From an uncultured Actinomycetes bacterium (GTDB lineage Bacteria; Actinomycetota; Acidimicrobiia; Acidimicrobiales; Acidimicrobilacustridaceae): 7,755 nt of DNA. Shown here piece after piece: positions 1-5,917 of this stretch. A model generated the notes under the pieces. The model saw nothing but the letters and a program-made list of their open reading frames with translations. It was not told where the DNA came from and ran no database searches. The stretch spans positions 1 through 7,755 of the forward strand of contig CAMFLJ010000179.1 of assembly GCA_945957335.1 (NCBI GenBank), written 5' to 3'. Made by a program: the position numbers and the translations under genes. The first letter of the stretch is position 1; each line of letters begins with the position of its first letter.

Positions 1-277
1 GCTCGAGGGCGTGGGCGGCGGCGAGCTCGTCGGGTGCGGGCGGGCCGGGGACGGGTGGGACGACGGTGAGCTCGTCCGGTGCCCCGGCGACCGGGGCCTC
101 GGTCGGGGTGGCGTCGGCCGCGGTGGGCTCGGCGCCCGGAGGTGCGGCCGTCGAGGGCTGGGGGGCCGTCGGCCCACCGGCTGGGACGGGCCGACGGCAC
201 GGGCTCGGGGCCAGGCGGGCCAGCGCCGCGACCCCGCCGAGCAGGCCGGTCACGCATCCCCGCACCGTCGAGATCAC
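1..277 (-). CDS. Partial Ala/Pro-rich protein of unknown function (5' end only)
   Basis: Reading leftwards from a GTG at 277, the minus strand stays open to the window edge for 92 codons, with nearly all third positions G or C, as in the neighbouring genes. The conceptual product starts with a weakly hydrophobic stretch (about residues 8-24, including GLLGGVAALARLA). It continues with a low-complexity linker rich in Pro, Ala and Thr (about 25-80) and ends in PDELAAAHALE, which looks like the start of a helical domain. I recognise no family. A short hydrophobic segment followed by a Pro/Ala linker would suit an anchored or exported protein, but no clear lipobox or signal-peptidase site is visible. 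No good Shine-Dalgarno precedes the GTG, and GTG codons at 265 and 253 are alternatives. It is divergent from the TetR gene and may be its target. GC-rich sequence gives spurious open frames, so confidence is moderate to low. Confidence 0.4.
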   Translation of the reverse strand, partial: MISTVRGCVTGLLGGVAALARLAPSPCRRPVPAGGPTAPQPSTAAPPGAEPTAADATPTEAPVAGAPDELTVVPPVPGPPAPDELAAAHALE

Positions 278-337
278 CGGCCCATGGTGCCACGGTCGCC
301 CCCCGGTGAGACCGGCGGGGGAGGGGCGGGCGCGTCT

Positions 338-359
338 GATGTTCCCGTTCGGTAACATC
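338..359. promoter_or_regulatory. Candidate TetR operator (22-bp near-palindrome)
   Basis: GATGTT (338-343) and AACATC (354-359) are perfect inverted arms. CCG (345-347) and CGG (350-352) pair inside them, so 9 of 11 symmetric positions match. The site lies in the 130-bp gap between the TetR gene and the divergent partial gene, and its right arm covers the likely -10 box of the TetR gene. This is the usual arrangement for a self-repressing TetR regulator. Binding by this protein is inferred. Confidence 0.5.
353..358 (+). promoter_or_regulatory. Candidate -10 box of the TetR gene
   Basis: TAACAT fits the TANNNT pattern of actinobacterial housekeeping promoters and lies about 50 nt before the GTG start, giving a leader of roughly 43 nt. 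No convincing -35 box is seen. It overlaps the right arm of the palindrome at 338-359. Confidence 0.4.
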
Positions 360-407
360 GCCCGGACGGCCAGTCCCCCCACTCTCTCGCCGAACGAGGA
401 ACCCCAC

Positions 408-1016
408 GTGAGCATGCGCCTTCCCGCCGCAGCCCGGCGCCAGCAGCTGCTCGACACCGCGCTCGCGACCTTCGCCCGGCTCGGTTACCACGACGCCTCG
501 ATGAACGACATCGCCGAGGCCGCCGGCGTCACCAAGCCCGTGCTCTACCAGCACTTCGGCTCGAAGCGCGAGCTGTTCCTCGAGGTGCTCAGCGACGTCG
601 CCGCCGGCATGCGCCGGACCGTGCGCGCCGCCACCTCCTCGGCCGAGGGCCCCCGCCAGCAGGTCGAGCTCGGCTTCGCCGCCTGGTTCCGGTGGGTCGA
701 CGAGCACCGCGACGGCTTCGCCGTGCTGTTCAGCGGCGAGGTCCGGCGAGATCCGGAGTTCGCCGAGGAGGCCGCCAAGGCCCAGCGCCAGTTCGTCGAC
801 GGCATCTCCGAGCTGATCGTCGTCGACGGCATCACGCCCGAGCGCCAGCGCCTGCTCGCCTACGGCATCGTCGGCCTGGCCGAGGCCACCTGCCGCCGGT
901 GGCTGGCCAAGGAGATCGACCTCGACGTCGACGAGCTCTCCGCCCAGATCGGCGAGCTCGCCTGGTCGGGCCTGCGGGGCCTCCAGCCCAGCGACCAGGC
1001 CCGCCGCTCCGCCTGA
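408..1016 (+). CDS. TetR/AcrR-family transcriptional regulator, FasR-like
   Basis: The 202-residue product has the standard TetR layout. An N-terminal three-helix DNA-binding domain (about residues 8-55) carries the helix-turn-helix in SMNDIAEAAGVTKPVLYQHF, followed by SKRELFLEVL. A helical ligand-binding/dimerisation domain makes up the rest. The start RLPAAARRQQLL, the GYHDASMNDIA and KPVLYQHFGSK segments and the ending AWSGLRGL recall FasR of mycobacteria, which binds long-chain acyl-CoA and controls fatty acid synthase genes. That match is from memory, and no fas or acpS gene is visible here. The GTG at 408 is chosen because GAGGA (396-400) sits 7 nt upstream; ATG 414 is possible. The frame stays open back to 66, but that stretch has no domain. 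It is divergent from the partial gene at 1-277 and is followed by two hairpins. The near-palindrome at 338-359 suggests autorepression. Confidence 0.9.
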   Translation: MSMRLPAAARRQQLLDTALATFARLGYHDASMNDIAEAAGVTKPVLYQHFGSKRELFLEVLSDVAAGMRRTVRAATSSAEGPRQQVELGFAAWFRWVDEHRDGFAVLFSGEVRRDPEFAEEAAKAQRQFVDGISELIVVDGITPERQRLLAYGIVGLAEATCRRWLAKEIDLDVDELSAQIGELAWSGLRGLQPSDQARRSA

Positions 1017-1022
1017 CCTTCC

Positions 1023-1074
1023 CGAACTGGTTGGGTCTCAGTCAGCCGGGACGATCTCAGTCCCGACCAGTTCG
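1023..1074. repeat. Long imperfect hairpin 1 (CGAACTGGT repeat pair)
   Basis: CGAACTGGTTGGG (1023-1035) is inverted as CCCGACCAGTTCG (1062-1074), pairing at 12 of 13 positions. The single mismatch becomes a U-G wobble in plus-strand RNA but a C-A mismatch in minus-strand RNA. The 26-nt loop holds part of a direct repeat TCTCAGTC (1036-1043, 1055-1062) and an alternative small hairpin GGGAC/GTCCC (1048-1052, 1060-1064). It starts 6 nt after the TetR stop codon. It may serve as a terminator between the convergent genes or be a unit of a dispersed palindromic repeat; no U-tract follows. Confidence 0.7.
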
Positions 1075-1084
1075 TCGAAGGGAT

Positions 1085-1136
1085 CGAACTGGTTGTGGAT
1101 GGCGGGCGCGGAGACACACGAACCACGACCAGTTCG
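1085..1136. repeat. Long imperfect hairpin 2, sister of hairpin 1
   Basis: CGAACTGGTTGTGG (1085-1098) is inverted as CCACGACCAGTTCG (1123-1136), pairing at 13 of 14 positions, with a 24-nt loop. The single mismatch falls at the same place as in hairpin 1 and is again U-G in plus-strand RNA. The outer 9 bp are identical to hairpin 1, the spans are equal (52 nt), but the loop sequences are unrelated. The two hairpins are 10 nt apart and fill almost all of the gap between the TetR gene and the convergent membrane-protein gene, whose stop codon is at 1141-1143. Confidence 0.7.
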
Positions 1137-1140
1137 GGGG

Positions 1141-1419
1141 TCAGCGGCCGTTCTCGAGGTCGTCGCGCTCGGCGGCCTTCACCGCGTAGGACGCCACGAT
1201 CGCGGGGGCCAGCAGCACCGAGCCGGCGGCCATGGTGGCGACGATGATCGTCACGATCGTGCCGGTGAAGCCGGCGAAGAAGCCGATGAAGAACGCCACC
1301 ACGGCCACCCCGAACAGGGCGTAGCCGATGCGCTGGGCGAGGGTGGCGGCCCGGGCGACCTGGGCCCGGCGGGCGCGCACCGGGTCGTCGGTGGGGGAGG
1401 GGCCGGTGGCGTCGGTCAT
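1141..1419 (-). CDS. Small two-helix membrane protein of unknown function
   Basis: The 92-residue product has a charged, hydrophilic N-terminus (1-30, with a basic RARRAQVAR patch). Two hydrophobic helices follow, at about residues 31-51 (IGYALFGVAVVAFFIGFFAG) and 54-80 (TIVTIIVATMAAGSVLLAPA), separated by a tight Gly/Thr turn. The tail is short and acidic. I recognise no named family. The basic stretch before helix 1 predicts both ends in the cytoplasm. Its ATG (1419-1417) overlaps the TGA of the upstream glycosyltransferase gene (1418-1416) in an ATGA junction, so the two are very likely one transcript with coupled translation. A purine-rich AGGCAGG lies just upstream as a ribosome site. 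Third-position GC bias and a real hydropathy pattern make the gene convincing; its role, perhaps membrane association of the transferase's product pathway, is unknown. Confidence 0.82.
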   Translation of the reverse strand: MTDATGPSPTDDPVRARRAQVARAATLAQRIGYALFGVAVVAFFIGFFAGFTGTIVTIIVATMAAGSVLLAPAIVASYAVKAAERDDLENGR

Positions 1420-2504
1420 GGCAACCAGCCTGCCTCATCGAGGAGGGCCCGCAACCCGGCGGCCATCGCCCCGAGCGAGAGGTGCCGCCGGGCCACCGTG
1501 AGGTTCGCCTCGAGCAGGGCCTCGTCGGGTGCGGCCAGCCAGCGCGCGATGGGCTCGGGCTCGGTCGGGTCGAACCAGCGGAACCCCAGCGCCCGCAGCT
1601 CGTCGGCGACCGGGTAGTGACCGACCGCCGCCGGGCGGCGGTGCAGCGCCGCCTCGACCGGGGGGTTGCCGAACCCCTCCCACGTCGATGGGAACGCCAC
1701 CAGGTCGGCGGCCGCGTACATGTCGGGCGCCGGCCCCCCGGGCGCGTGCAGCACCCGCACCCCCCGGGCGCGCGCCGCCTCGAGCTCGGCCTCGAGCGTG
1801 GGGCCGTAGCCCTCCTCGGCCGGGCCGGTGAGCCAGTAGGTGGCGCCCAACGCCTCGGCCAGGGCGATGGCGACGGGCACCTGCTTGCGCTCGATCGCCC
1901 GGACCGGGTGGAGCACGACCAGCTCGTCGTCGTCGAGCCCGACGCGGGCGCGGCCCGCCGCCCGGTCGCCGAGCGGGGTGTCCAGGTCGAAGCCGTTGCG
2001 GATGGTCACCGCGTCGATGCCACGGGCCCGGAGCTGGTCGCGGGTGAGGTCGTTGATGGCGACGTGGCGCCACGCCGGTTCGTCACGGGGCAGCTCGTCG
2101 ACGTCGGCGTAGCGGGCGCGCTGCCACGACGGGTCGTGGTGGTGCCACACCGTGGGCCGCCCCGCCCGGGCGCGGGCCACGGCCCTCGCCGCCGGTAGGT
2201 TCATCGGGATCGTGCCCAGGTTCTCGACCACCACCAGATCGGCGTCCGCCAGCGCGTCGGCCACCTCGGCCGTGAGCGCCTCGACCTCGGCATCGCTCGC
2301 CGCGTCGGGCCCCTCCACCCCGGCGCGCCCGTCGGGCCAGCGGCCGATGGCGAGGTCGGGCACCATCCGGTCGACCGAGCCCTCGCCGGCCACGGTGACC
2401 ACGTCGAACCCGAGGCCGCGCAGGGCGTCGATCCAGGTGTCGGCCACCACCGAGACGCCGTCGGTGCCACCGAGGCGGAACGAGAGCACGGCGCAGGTGG
2501 GCAT
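1416..2504 (-). CDS. GT4-type (GT-B fold) glycosyltransferase
   Basis: The 362-residue product has the usual length and order of family 4 retaining glycosyltransferases. The N-terminal Rossmann half begins LSFRLGGTDGVSVVADTW, with the Gly-rich acceptor-side loop at 11-17. A WHHHDPSWQR motif (120-129) is followed by INDLTRDQL and IRNGFDLD (168-175), the usual hinge region. The C-terminal donor half opens at LHPVRAIERKQVPVAI (198-213), with the phosphate-binding Arg202/Lys207 pair. It contains FPSTWEGFGNPPVEA (271-285), which is the E-x7-E motif (Glu276, Glu284). It should move a sugar from a nucleotide-sugar donor in the cytoplasm; donor and acceptor cannot be told from sequence. No signal peptide is seen. 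It overlaps the two-helix membrane protein downstream and is divergent, 21 bp away, from a GH63-like hydrolase, suggesting linked glycoside synthesis and breakdown. A weak GGAG lies 3 nt before the ATG. Confidence 0.9.
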   Translation of the reverse strand: MPTCAVLSFRLGGTDGVSVVADTWIDALRGLGFDVVTVAGEGSVDRMVPDLAIGRWPDGRAGVEGPDAASDAEVEALTAEVADALADADLVVVENLGTIPMNLPAARAVARARAGRPTVWHHHDPSWQRARYADVDELPRDEPAWRHVAINDLTRDQLRARGIDAVTIRNGFDLDTPLGDRAAGRARVGLDDDELVVLHPVRAIERKQVPVAIALAEALGATYWLTGPAEEGYGPTLEAELEAARARGVRVLHAPGGPAPDMYAAADLVAFPSTWEGFGNPPVEAALHRRPAAVGHYPVADELRALGFRWFDPTEPEPIARWLAAPDEALLEANLTVARRHLSLGAMAAGLRALLDEAGWLP

Positions 2505-2525
2505 GGGCTCCGACGGGGGACGCAG

Positions 2526-3725
2526 GTGACCGGGGCCCCGGGCGAGGCCGGGCCCAACCTACCGGTCGACCCCTCCGCGGTCGTGGCCGGCGCCCGCCGC
2601 GTGCTCGACGAGAACTGGCGCGAGGCCGGCGGCTACACGGTGCCCAACGGGGTGGTCTACCCGTTCCAGTGGCTGTGGGACTCGTGTTTCCACGCCGTCA
2701 CGTGGGCGGTGCTCGGCGAGGGCGACCGTGCCCGGCGCGAGCTCACCCACCTCTTCCGCACCCAGACGCCGTCGGGCTTCGTGCCCCACGTCGACTACGA
2801 GCACGACCCGCGGCACCACGCCGCGTTCTGGCGGCGGGAGGGGCAGTCGTCGATCACCCAGCCGCCGATGTTCGGCCACGCCGTCGCCGAGCTCCACAGG
2901 CGGGGCGTCGCGGTCGACGACCTGGTCGAGCCGGCCACCCGGGGGCTGTGGTTCCTCCTGCGCGAGCGCACCCGGGTGGGTGGGCTCGTCGCCCTGTGCC
3001 ACCCGTGGGAGAGCGGCGGCGACGACTGCCCCCGCTGGGACCACTGGTGCCCCGGCGGCTGGGACCCGCAGCGCTGGTACGACGTGAAGGGCGAGCTCGT
3101 GGCGTCGGTGCGGCACTCCGACGACGGCTCGCCGGTGGCGAACCCCTCGTTCGTCGTGGCGAGCTGCGGGTTCAACGCGCTGGTGGCGTTCAACGCCCTC
3201 GAGCTCGCCGAGGTCACCGGCGACGTGGTGCTCGCCGACGCCGCCACCGAGCTGGCGGCGGTGCTCGACGACCGGTGGGACCCGCAGCTGCGCACGTGGG
3301 TCGACGCCGGCGACTCGGCCGACGGCTCGGGACGCGTGCGCACCCTCGATGCGCTCCTGCCGGTGCTGGTGAGCGCCCGCCCCGACGCCATCGATGCCGC
3401 CTTCGCCGAGATGCTCGACGACGACGCCTTCGGCGGGTCGTGCGGGCCGGCCCAGGTCGACCGACGCGAGCCGGCCTTCGCGCCGCGCACCTACTGGCGG
3501 GGCCCGGCGTGGCCGCAGCTCAGCTACCTGTGCTGGGTCGCCGCCCGACGGGTCGGCCGGGCCGAGCTGGCCGAGGCGCTGGGGGCGATGCTCGTGCGCG
3601 GCGCCACCGCATCGGGCTGGGCCGAGTACTGGGACGCCGACGACGGCACCGGGCTGGGGGCCGCGCCGCAGTCGTGGGCCGCGCTCGCCGCCGTGGTGGC
3701 GGCCGAGGAGATGGCCCAGGCCTAG
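2526..3725 (+). CDS. GH63/MGH1-like intracellular glycoside hydrolase
   Basis: The 399-residue product carries landmark motifs of the (alpha/alpha)6-barrel hydrolases of family GH63 and relatives such as mannosylglycerate/glucosylglycerate hydrolases. These are YPFQWLWDSCFHA (45-57), HPWESGGDDCPRWD (159-172), YWRGPAWPQLSYL (323-335), WAEYWD (365-370) and PQSWAA (381-386). By family analogy Asp166 is the general acid and Glu367 the base; both are present. No signal peptide is seen, so it acts in the cytoplasm, probably releasing glucose or mannose from an alpha-linked small glycoside or oligosaccharide. Exact substrate is not determinable. The GTG at 2526 follows a G-rich GGGGGA (2515-2520) by 5 nt; GTG 2583 is an alternative that would still keep all motifs. 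The gene is divergent from the glycosyltransferase and ends in a CTAG shared with the convergent gene. Confidence 0.88.
   Translation: MTGAPGEAGPNLPVDPSAVVAGARRVLDENWREAGGYTVPNGVVYPFQWLWDSCFHAVTWAVLGEGDRARRELTHLFRTQTPSGFVPHVDYEHDPRHHAAFWRREGQSSITQPPMFGHAVAELHRRGVAVDDLVEPATRGLWFLLRERTRVGGLVALCHPWESGGDDCPRWDHWCPGGWDPQRWYDVKGELVASVRHSDDGSPVANPSFVVASCGFNALVAFNALELAEVTGDVVLADAATELAAVLDDRWDPQLRTWVDAGDSADGSGRVRTLDALLPVLVSARPDAIDAAFAEMLDDDAFGGSCGPAQVDRREPAFAPRTYWRGPAWPQLSYLCWVAARRVGRAELAEALGAMLVRGATASGWAEYWDADDGTGLGAAPQSWAALAAVVAAEEMAQA
2556..2561 (-). promoter_or_regulatory. Candidate -10 box of the glycosyltransferase operon
   Basis: TAGGTT on the minus strand (preceded by CGG, as is the identical box at 5912-5917) lies about 52 nt before the glycosyltransferase ATG. 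It gives a leader of about 45 nt. It sits inside codons 11-12 of the divergent hydrolase gene if that gene starts at 2526. No clear -35 element is seen. Confidence 0.35.
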
Positions 3726-4111
3726 GAGGCGTGCTCGAGGTCGCGCAGGTCGAGCGAGGTGCCGGCCAGCGAGACCGACACGGTGGGCTCCCCGATCCAC
3801 AGCTCACCGGCCGCGGGAGCGGCGGGGGCTGCAGCGGCCGGCGCCGCGGCGGCCGCGGCCTGGGCCCGCACCGCCGGGTCGAGCATGGTGCCGGCGATGC
3901 GCACCTCACCGGTGAGGTCACGGGTGAGCGCCAGGTGGTTGCGGGGGTCCGGGACGGCCTCGAGGATCGACCAGATGGCCGCCTCGGCACCGACGGGCAG
4001 CCGGTTCGAGCGCTGGGCGGGGGGCGCCGGACGACGTCCGGCGCGGATGGTGAGGACGAGCGCCACCGCGATGACCACGGCCAGCGCGGCGGTTGCGAGG
4101 ACGAGCACCAT
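3722..4111 (-). CDS. Membrane-anchored protein of unknown function, Ala/Pro-rich linker
   Basis: The 129-residue product starts with one hydrophobic helix (about 3-22, LVLATAALAVVIAVALVL) followed by a basic stop-transfer patch RAGRR. A short soluble segment comes next (36-80, with AAIWSILEAVPDPRNHLALT and EVRIAGTMLDP). After it lie an almost pure Ala/Pro run (84-101) and a beta-like tail (GELWIGEPTVSVSLAG). I recognise no family. The basic patch after the helix predicts the soluble part in the cytoplasm. The frame is open to 4456, but ATG 4111 is preferred because the hydrophobic helix starts there and a TACCGT box lies 7 nt upstream, fitting a leaderless start. It converges on the hydrolase, sharing CTAG as stop codons, and is divergent from the SpoIIE-type phosphatase. 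Coding looks sound; function is unknown. Confidence 0.7.
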   Translation of the reverse strand: MVLVLATAALAVVIAVALVLTIRAGRRPAPPAQRSNRLPVGAEAAIWSILEAVPDPRNHLALTRDLTGEVRIAGTMLDPAVRAQAAAAAAPAAAAPAAPAAGELWIGEPTVSVSLAGTSLDLRDLEHAS

Positions 4112-4118
4112 GGCGCCG

Positions 4119-4124
4119 ACGGTA
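4119..4124 (-). promoter_or_regulatory. Candidate -10 box for a leaderless start at 4111
   Basis: TACCGT on the minus strand is followed by CGGCGCC and then ATG. The 7-nt distance puts transcription start at or near the A of the start codon, and no Shine-Dalgarno is visible. The same layout (TANNNT, CGGCGCC, ATG) occurs at 5912-5926. Confidence 0.5.
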
Positions 4125-4189
4125 GGCCCGGCCCGCTCGCCGGTGGTGGACCATCCCCGTTCGCAGGCGGCGATCCGACGCGGGGCGGG

Positions 4190-4195
4190 TACCGT
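4190..4195 (+). promoter_or_regulatory. Candidate -10 box of the SpoIIE-type phosphatase gene
   Basis: TACCGT, the same hexamer as at 4119-4124 on the other strand, lies in the 175-bp divergent gap. Transcription from about 4202 gives a leader of about 43 nt to a possible CTG start (4245), or about 85 nt to GTG 4287. No strong -35 box is seen. Confidence 0.4.
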
Positions 4196-4286
4196 TCCGT
4201 GACGGTCGGGGCCCGGCGGTGCCCCTTGGATTGGGAGCGGTCCGCTGGAGCAGCACCTCGACACCACCACTGGCCCGGACTGGCTC

Positions 4287-5903
4287 GTGGGCATCGCGCC
4301 CGGCACCGAGATGGCCGAGCGCGTCCGCCGGTTCGACTGGGCGAGCACGCCGCTCGGCCCCATCGAGAGCTGGTCCACCGGCCTGCGCACCGCGGTGCGC
4401 ACCTGCCTGGCGTCGGGCTTCGGGATCCTGGTCGTCTGGGGCCCGGACCTGATCAAGATCTACAACGACACCTACCGCCAGCTGCTCGGGGCGGAGAAGC
4501 ACCCGGGCGCGCTCGGCGCGCCGGCGAGCGAGGTGTGGCCCGAGATCTGGGACGAGATCGGCCCGATGTTCGCCGAGGTCATCGCCACCGAGCGGCCCAC
4601 CTACACGCCTCACGGGCGCCTCGTGATCCACCGAAACGGCTTCCCCGAGGAGACCTTCTTCACCTGGTCGTACAGCCCGCTCTACGACGACGACGGCAGT
4701 GTCGGTGGCGTGCTCGACGTGGTCGTCGAGACAACCGACGAGATCCGGGCCCAGCGCCGGTTGATGGCGGTCACCGCGTTGAGCCGCGAGCTGCTGCGCT
4801 CCGCGTCGGTCACGTCCGCCTGCCTCGCCGCGGTGAGCGGCCTCGCCCGGTGGAGCGACGACATCCGGGCGGCCGACATCTACCTGCGCATCGGCGAGGA
4901 GCTGGTGCTGGTGGCGTCGAACCGCCGCACCCAGGCGGCGCCCCTGCCGAGCGCGGTCCTGCGCGAGGCCGCCGAGCGCCACACCGACGTGGTCATCGGG
5001 CAGCTGCTCGACCGGGGTGGCCCGGCCGACCACGTGGTGGTGCCCATCGGCCGCTCCGACGACGGGCCCCGGGGCGTGCTCGTGGCGTCGCTGCACCCCG
5101 AGGTGCCCTACGACGAGGGCTTCCGCCAGTTCGTCGACATCGTCTCCAACACGGTGGGCACCGCGCTCGACGGCGCGGCCCGCCACGACCGCGAGGTGGG
5201 TGAGCACCGGGCCATCAACGAGACCCTCCAGGCCGCCATGATCACGCCCATCACCGACATCGGCACCGTGGCGGCGCGCTACGTGGCCGCCGTCGGTGAC
5301 CTCTCCGTCGGGGGCGACTGGTACGACCTGGTCGAGCTCGACGAGCACCGGCGCGGCCTGATCGTCGGCGACTGCGTCGGCCACGGCCTCGACGCCGCCA
5401 CCGCCATGGGCCAGCTCCGCAGCGCGGCCCGGGCGATGATGCTCAACCGCCGCGACCCGGCCTCGGTGCTCGAGGGCCTCGACCTCTTCGCCGGGTCGGT
5501 CGAGGGCGCCTCGTGCGCCACCGTGGTGTGCGCGCTGATCGACCGCGAGACCGGCACCGTCACCTACAGCCGGGCCGGGCACCCGCCGCCGCTCGTGGCC
5601 GGCCCCGCCGGGCACCAGTGGCTCGACGGCGGGCTGGGCCTGCCGCTCGACGTGCGCCCCGGGACCCAGCGCACCAACCAGACCGCCACCATCGGGCCCG
5701 ACGACGTCGTCGTGCTGTACTCCGACGGCCTGGTCGAGCGCCGGGGCGAGCCGCTCGACCTCGGCCTCGCCCGGCTGGCCGCCTCGGTCGAGGCCGGGCT
5801 CGACGCGACCGTCGGCGACATGGCCGACCGCATCCTGCTCGACCTGCTGCCCGACGGCTCGCAGGACGACGTCGTCGTGGTGGTCAAGCGGCTGCACCCC
5901 TGA
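4287..5903 (+). CDS. PAS-GAF-SpoIIE (PP2C-type) serine phosphatase, RsbU-like
   Basis: The 538-residue product has three parts. Residues about 15-155 are a PAS-like sensor domain of the kind usually found at the front of sensor kinases (FDWASTPLGPIESW, WGPDLIKIYNDTYR, TWSYSPLYDDDGSVGGVLD). About 160-300 is a GAF-like domain (PIGRSDDGPRGVLVASLHPE). About 308-538 is a SpoIIE/PP2C phosphatase. The phosphatase has the LQAAMITP lead-in, GGDWYD (342-347), GDCVGHGLDAA (361-371), SRAGHPPPL (428-436), LYSDGLVERR (477-486) and QDDVVVV (526-532). Metal-binding Asp344, Asp362, Asp480 and Asp528 are all present. Such proteins dephosphorylate anti-anti-sigma factors and so switch on alternative sigma factors. 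No kinase or STAS domain is attached and no partner gene is nearby, so the partner is encoded elsewhere. No transmembrane segment is seen. The start is uncertain: GTG 4287 has no ribosome site, while coding-like codons continue upstream to CTG 4245, preceded by GGGAG. Confidence 0.92.
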   Translation: MGIAPGTEMAERVRRFDWASTPLGPIESWSTGLRTAVRTCLASGFGILVVWGPDLIKIYNDTYRQLLGAEKHPGALGAPASEVWPEIWDEIGPMFAEVIATERPTYTPHGRLVIHRNGFPEETFFTWSYSPLYDDDGSVGGVLDVVVETTDEIRAQRRLMAVTALSRELLRSASVTSACLAAVSGLARWSDDIRAADIYLRIGEELVLVASNRRTQAAPLPSAVLREAAERHTDVVIGQLLDRGGPADHVVVPIGRSDDGPRGVLVASLHPEVPYDEGFRQFVDIVSNTVGTALDGAARHDREVGEHRAINETLQAAMITPITDIGTVAARYVAAVGDLSVGGDWYDLVELDEHRRGLIVGDCVGHGLDAATAMGQLRSAARAMMLNRRDPASVLEGLDLFAGSVEGASCATVVCALIDRETGTVTYSRAGHPPPLVAGPAGHQWLDGGLGLPLDVRPGTQRTNQTATIGPDDVVVLYSDGLVERRGEPLDLGLARLAASVEAGLDATVGDMADRILLDLLPDGSQDDVVVVVKRLHP

Positions 5904-5911
5904 GCGGGCGG

Positions 5912-5917
5912 TAGGTT
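5912..5917 (+). promoter_or_regulatory. Candidate -10 box for a leaderless EchA6-like gene
   Basis: TAGGTT is followed by CGGCGCCG (8 nt) and then the ATG at 5926, with no Shine-Dalgarno. It lies wholly in the 22-nt gap after the phosphatase stop. It suggests the crotonase-like gene has its own leaderless promoter, besides any read-through from the phosphatase. Confidence 0.5.

Noticed and set aside
66..407. In-frame N-terminal extension of the TetR protein back to position 66
   Set aside because: The stretch is low-complexity Gly/Ala/Pro/Arg with no domain, would erase the candidate operator and promoter, and the GTG at 408 has a good ribosome site.
3840..3890. Ala/Pro run in the 129-residue protein as a possible frameshift or repeat expansion
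   Set aside because: The frame continues cleanly on both sides with sensible codons; Ala/Pro linkers are common in high-GC genomes.
4112..4456. N-terminal extension of the 129-residue membrane protein to 4456
   Set aside because: It would overlap the phosphatase start antisense and bury the hydrophobic helix in the middle; ATG 4111 has a leaderless-type promoter directly upstream.
2669..5203. 844-codon open frame on the plus strand
   Set aside because: It crosses three better-supported genes in another frame, is extremely Arg/Gly/Pro-rich and has no recognisable motif; it is a GC-rich shadow frame.
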